From SB25 sp050180705 (lineage in GTDB: Bacteria > Bacteroidota > Bacteroidia > Bacteroidales > Tenuifilaceae): a DNA stretch of 64,000 bases. The stretch covers positions 62,001 to 126,000 of the forward strand of contig JBFXDX010000002.1 in NCBI GenBank assembly GCA_050180705.1, in the 5' to 3' direction. Below are positions 63,756 through 64,000 of this stretch, one piece after another (positions within the stretch are counted from its first letter, which is position 1; the number at the start of each line of letters is the position of its first letter). The position numbers were made by a program, and so were the translations under genes. Under the pieces are notes generated by a model that had not been told where the DNA came from, made no database searches, and worked only from the letters and a program-made list of their open reading frames with translations.

Positions 63756-63763
63756 CAAAAGTA
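63756..63763 (-). promoter_or_regulatory. -7 element (TACTTTTG) of cmk-ispH
   Basis: TAnnTTTG on the minus strand about 20 bp before ATG 63735; lies between porQ and cmk, so cmk may have its own promoter. Confidence 0.45.
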
Positions 63764-63799
63764 TCACAAAAGGATGATAAGTTAAAGCCCAAATTATAT

Positions 63800-64000
63800 T
63801 TAGTGTTTTTTAAAGAAGTTGTCGAGATCGGTTGTGATGGCAAAATGATTTGTGGCGCCAGCAAGGTGAAGTGTAGCTCGGCTATAGTTAATGTGGAATT
63901 TCGAAATTTTAATACCAATACCCCAGCTAAATCCTACTGTTGATACATTTTCTTTTATTTTAAGTTCGTTTCGACGTTGGTAGTTGTAGCCAAAACGGAG
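63800..64000 (-). CDS. porQ: Type IX secretion system protein PorQ (C-terminal end only)
   Basis: The last 66 codons of a gene that enters from the right edge, ending with TAA at 63802-63800. The sequence shows barrel strands FGYNYQRRNELKIKENVSTV, GFSWGIGIKISKFHINYSRA and the terminal AGATNHFAITTDLDNFF, which match the C-terminus of PorQ. Position directly upstream of cmk supports this. PorQ is part of the outer-membrane T9SS attachment complex. Confidence 0.8.
   Translation of the reverse strand, partial: LRFGYNYQRRNELKIKENVSTVGFSWGIGIKISKFHINYSRATLHLAGATNHFAITTDLDNFFKKH

Noticed and set aside
63671..63943. Plus-strand frame at the right edge
   Set aside because: It overlaps cmk and the PorQ C-terminus, both with clear family sequence on the minus strand.

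Overview
The window looks like chromosomal DNA of a Bacteroidota bacterium, most likely an anaerobic Bacteroidales-type organism. Evidence for the phylum: TAnnTTTG -7 promoter elements without clear Shine-Dalgarno sites, type IX secretion components (a gliding-motility C-terminal sorting domain protein and the end of porQ), DUF3078 and other outer-membrane barrels, a propeller-type LytS kinase with a LytTR regulator, and a TonB-free but lipoprotein- and barrel-rich envelope set. HydF (maturation of [FeFe]-hydrogenase) and an oxygen-sensitive class I fumarase suggest anaerobic or fermentative life. The genus cannot be resolved from the sequence alone. No rRNA, tRNA, CRISPR array, insertion sequence or phage gene was seen.

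Layout. 1-4860 is the accessory part. It holds a truncated AT-rich STAND-type gene with a DUF4062-like N-terminus and a degenerate P-loop, a GC-richer unknown gene with a strong terminator, then about 1 kb of non-coding DNA with a 21-bp tandem array and two heptanucleotide arrays. 4861-21995 is mostly envelope and transport: MscS channel, an ABC ATPase with a permease/M1-peptidase fusion, a CBM9-like secreted protein, DUF3078 barrel, VOC and GNAT proteins, an MFS transporter broken by one nonsense codon, an AraC regulator with CPBP protease, Nramp transporter, DUF4269, a chemoreceptor and a bifunctional nuclease. 22230-26547 is an SGNH-SGNH-MBOAT polysaccharide O-acylation operon. 26678-29956 is a tricorn-like protease.

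30200-35653 carries a convergent LytTR regulator/propeller kinase pair and an unknown barrel. 35740-41157 holds ArsC-like, CAP and fumarase genes and a compact mtnA/class II aldolase/mtnP operon that can form a methylthioadenosine shunt. 41234-46031 is a MarR-controlled cluster (P-type ATPase, methyltransferase, cytochrome b561, GNAT). Two near-identical 16-bp palindromes, one in front of marR and one in front of the ATPase, look like its operators.

46037-52183 has a T9SS substrate, AI-2E and EamA transporters, a hybrid kinase and a small envelope protein. 52180-56385 is the coupled operon rsfS-ftsH-DUF2007-cdsA-psd, linking membrane proteolysis with phospholipid synthesis. 56577-64000 carries DUF4412-like, hydF, priA, DUF2721, ispH and cmk genes and the 3' end of porQ.
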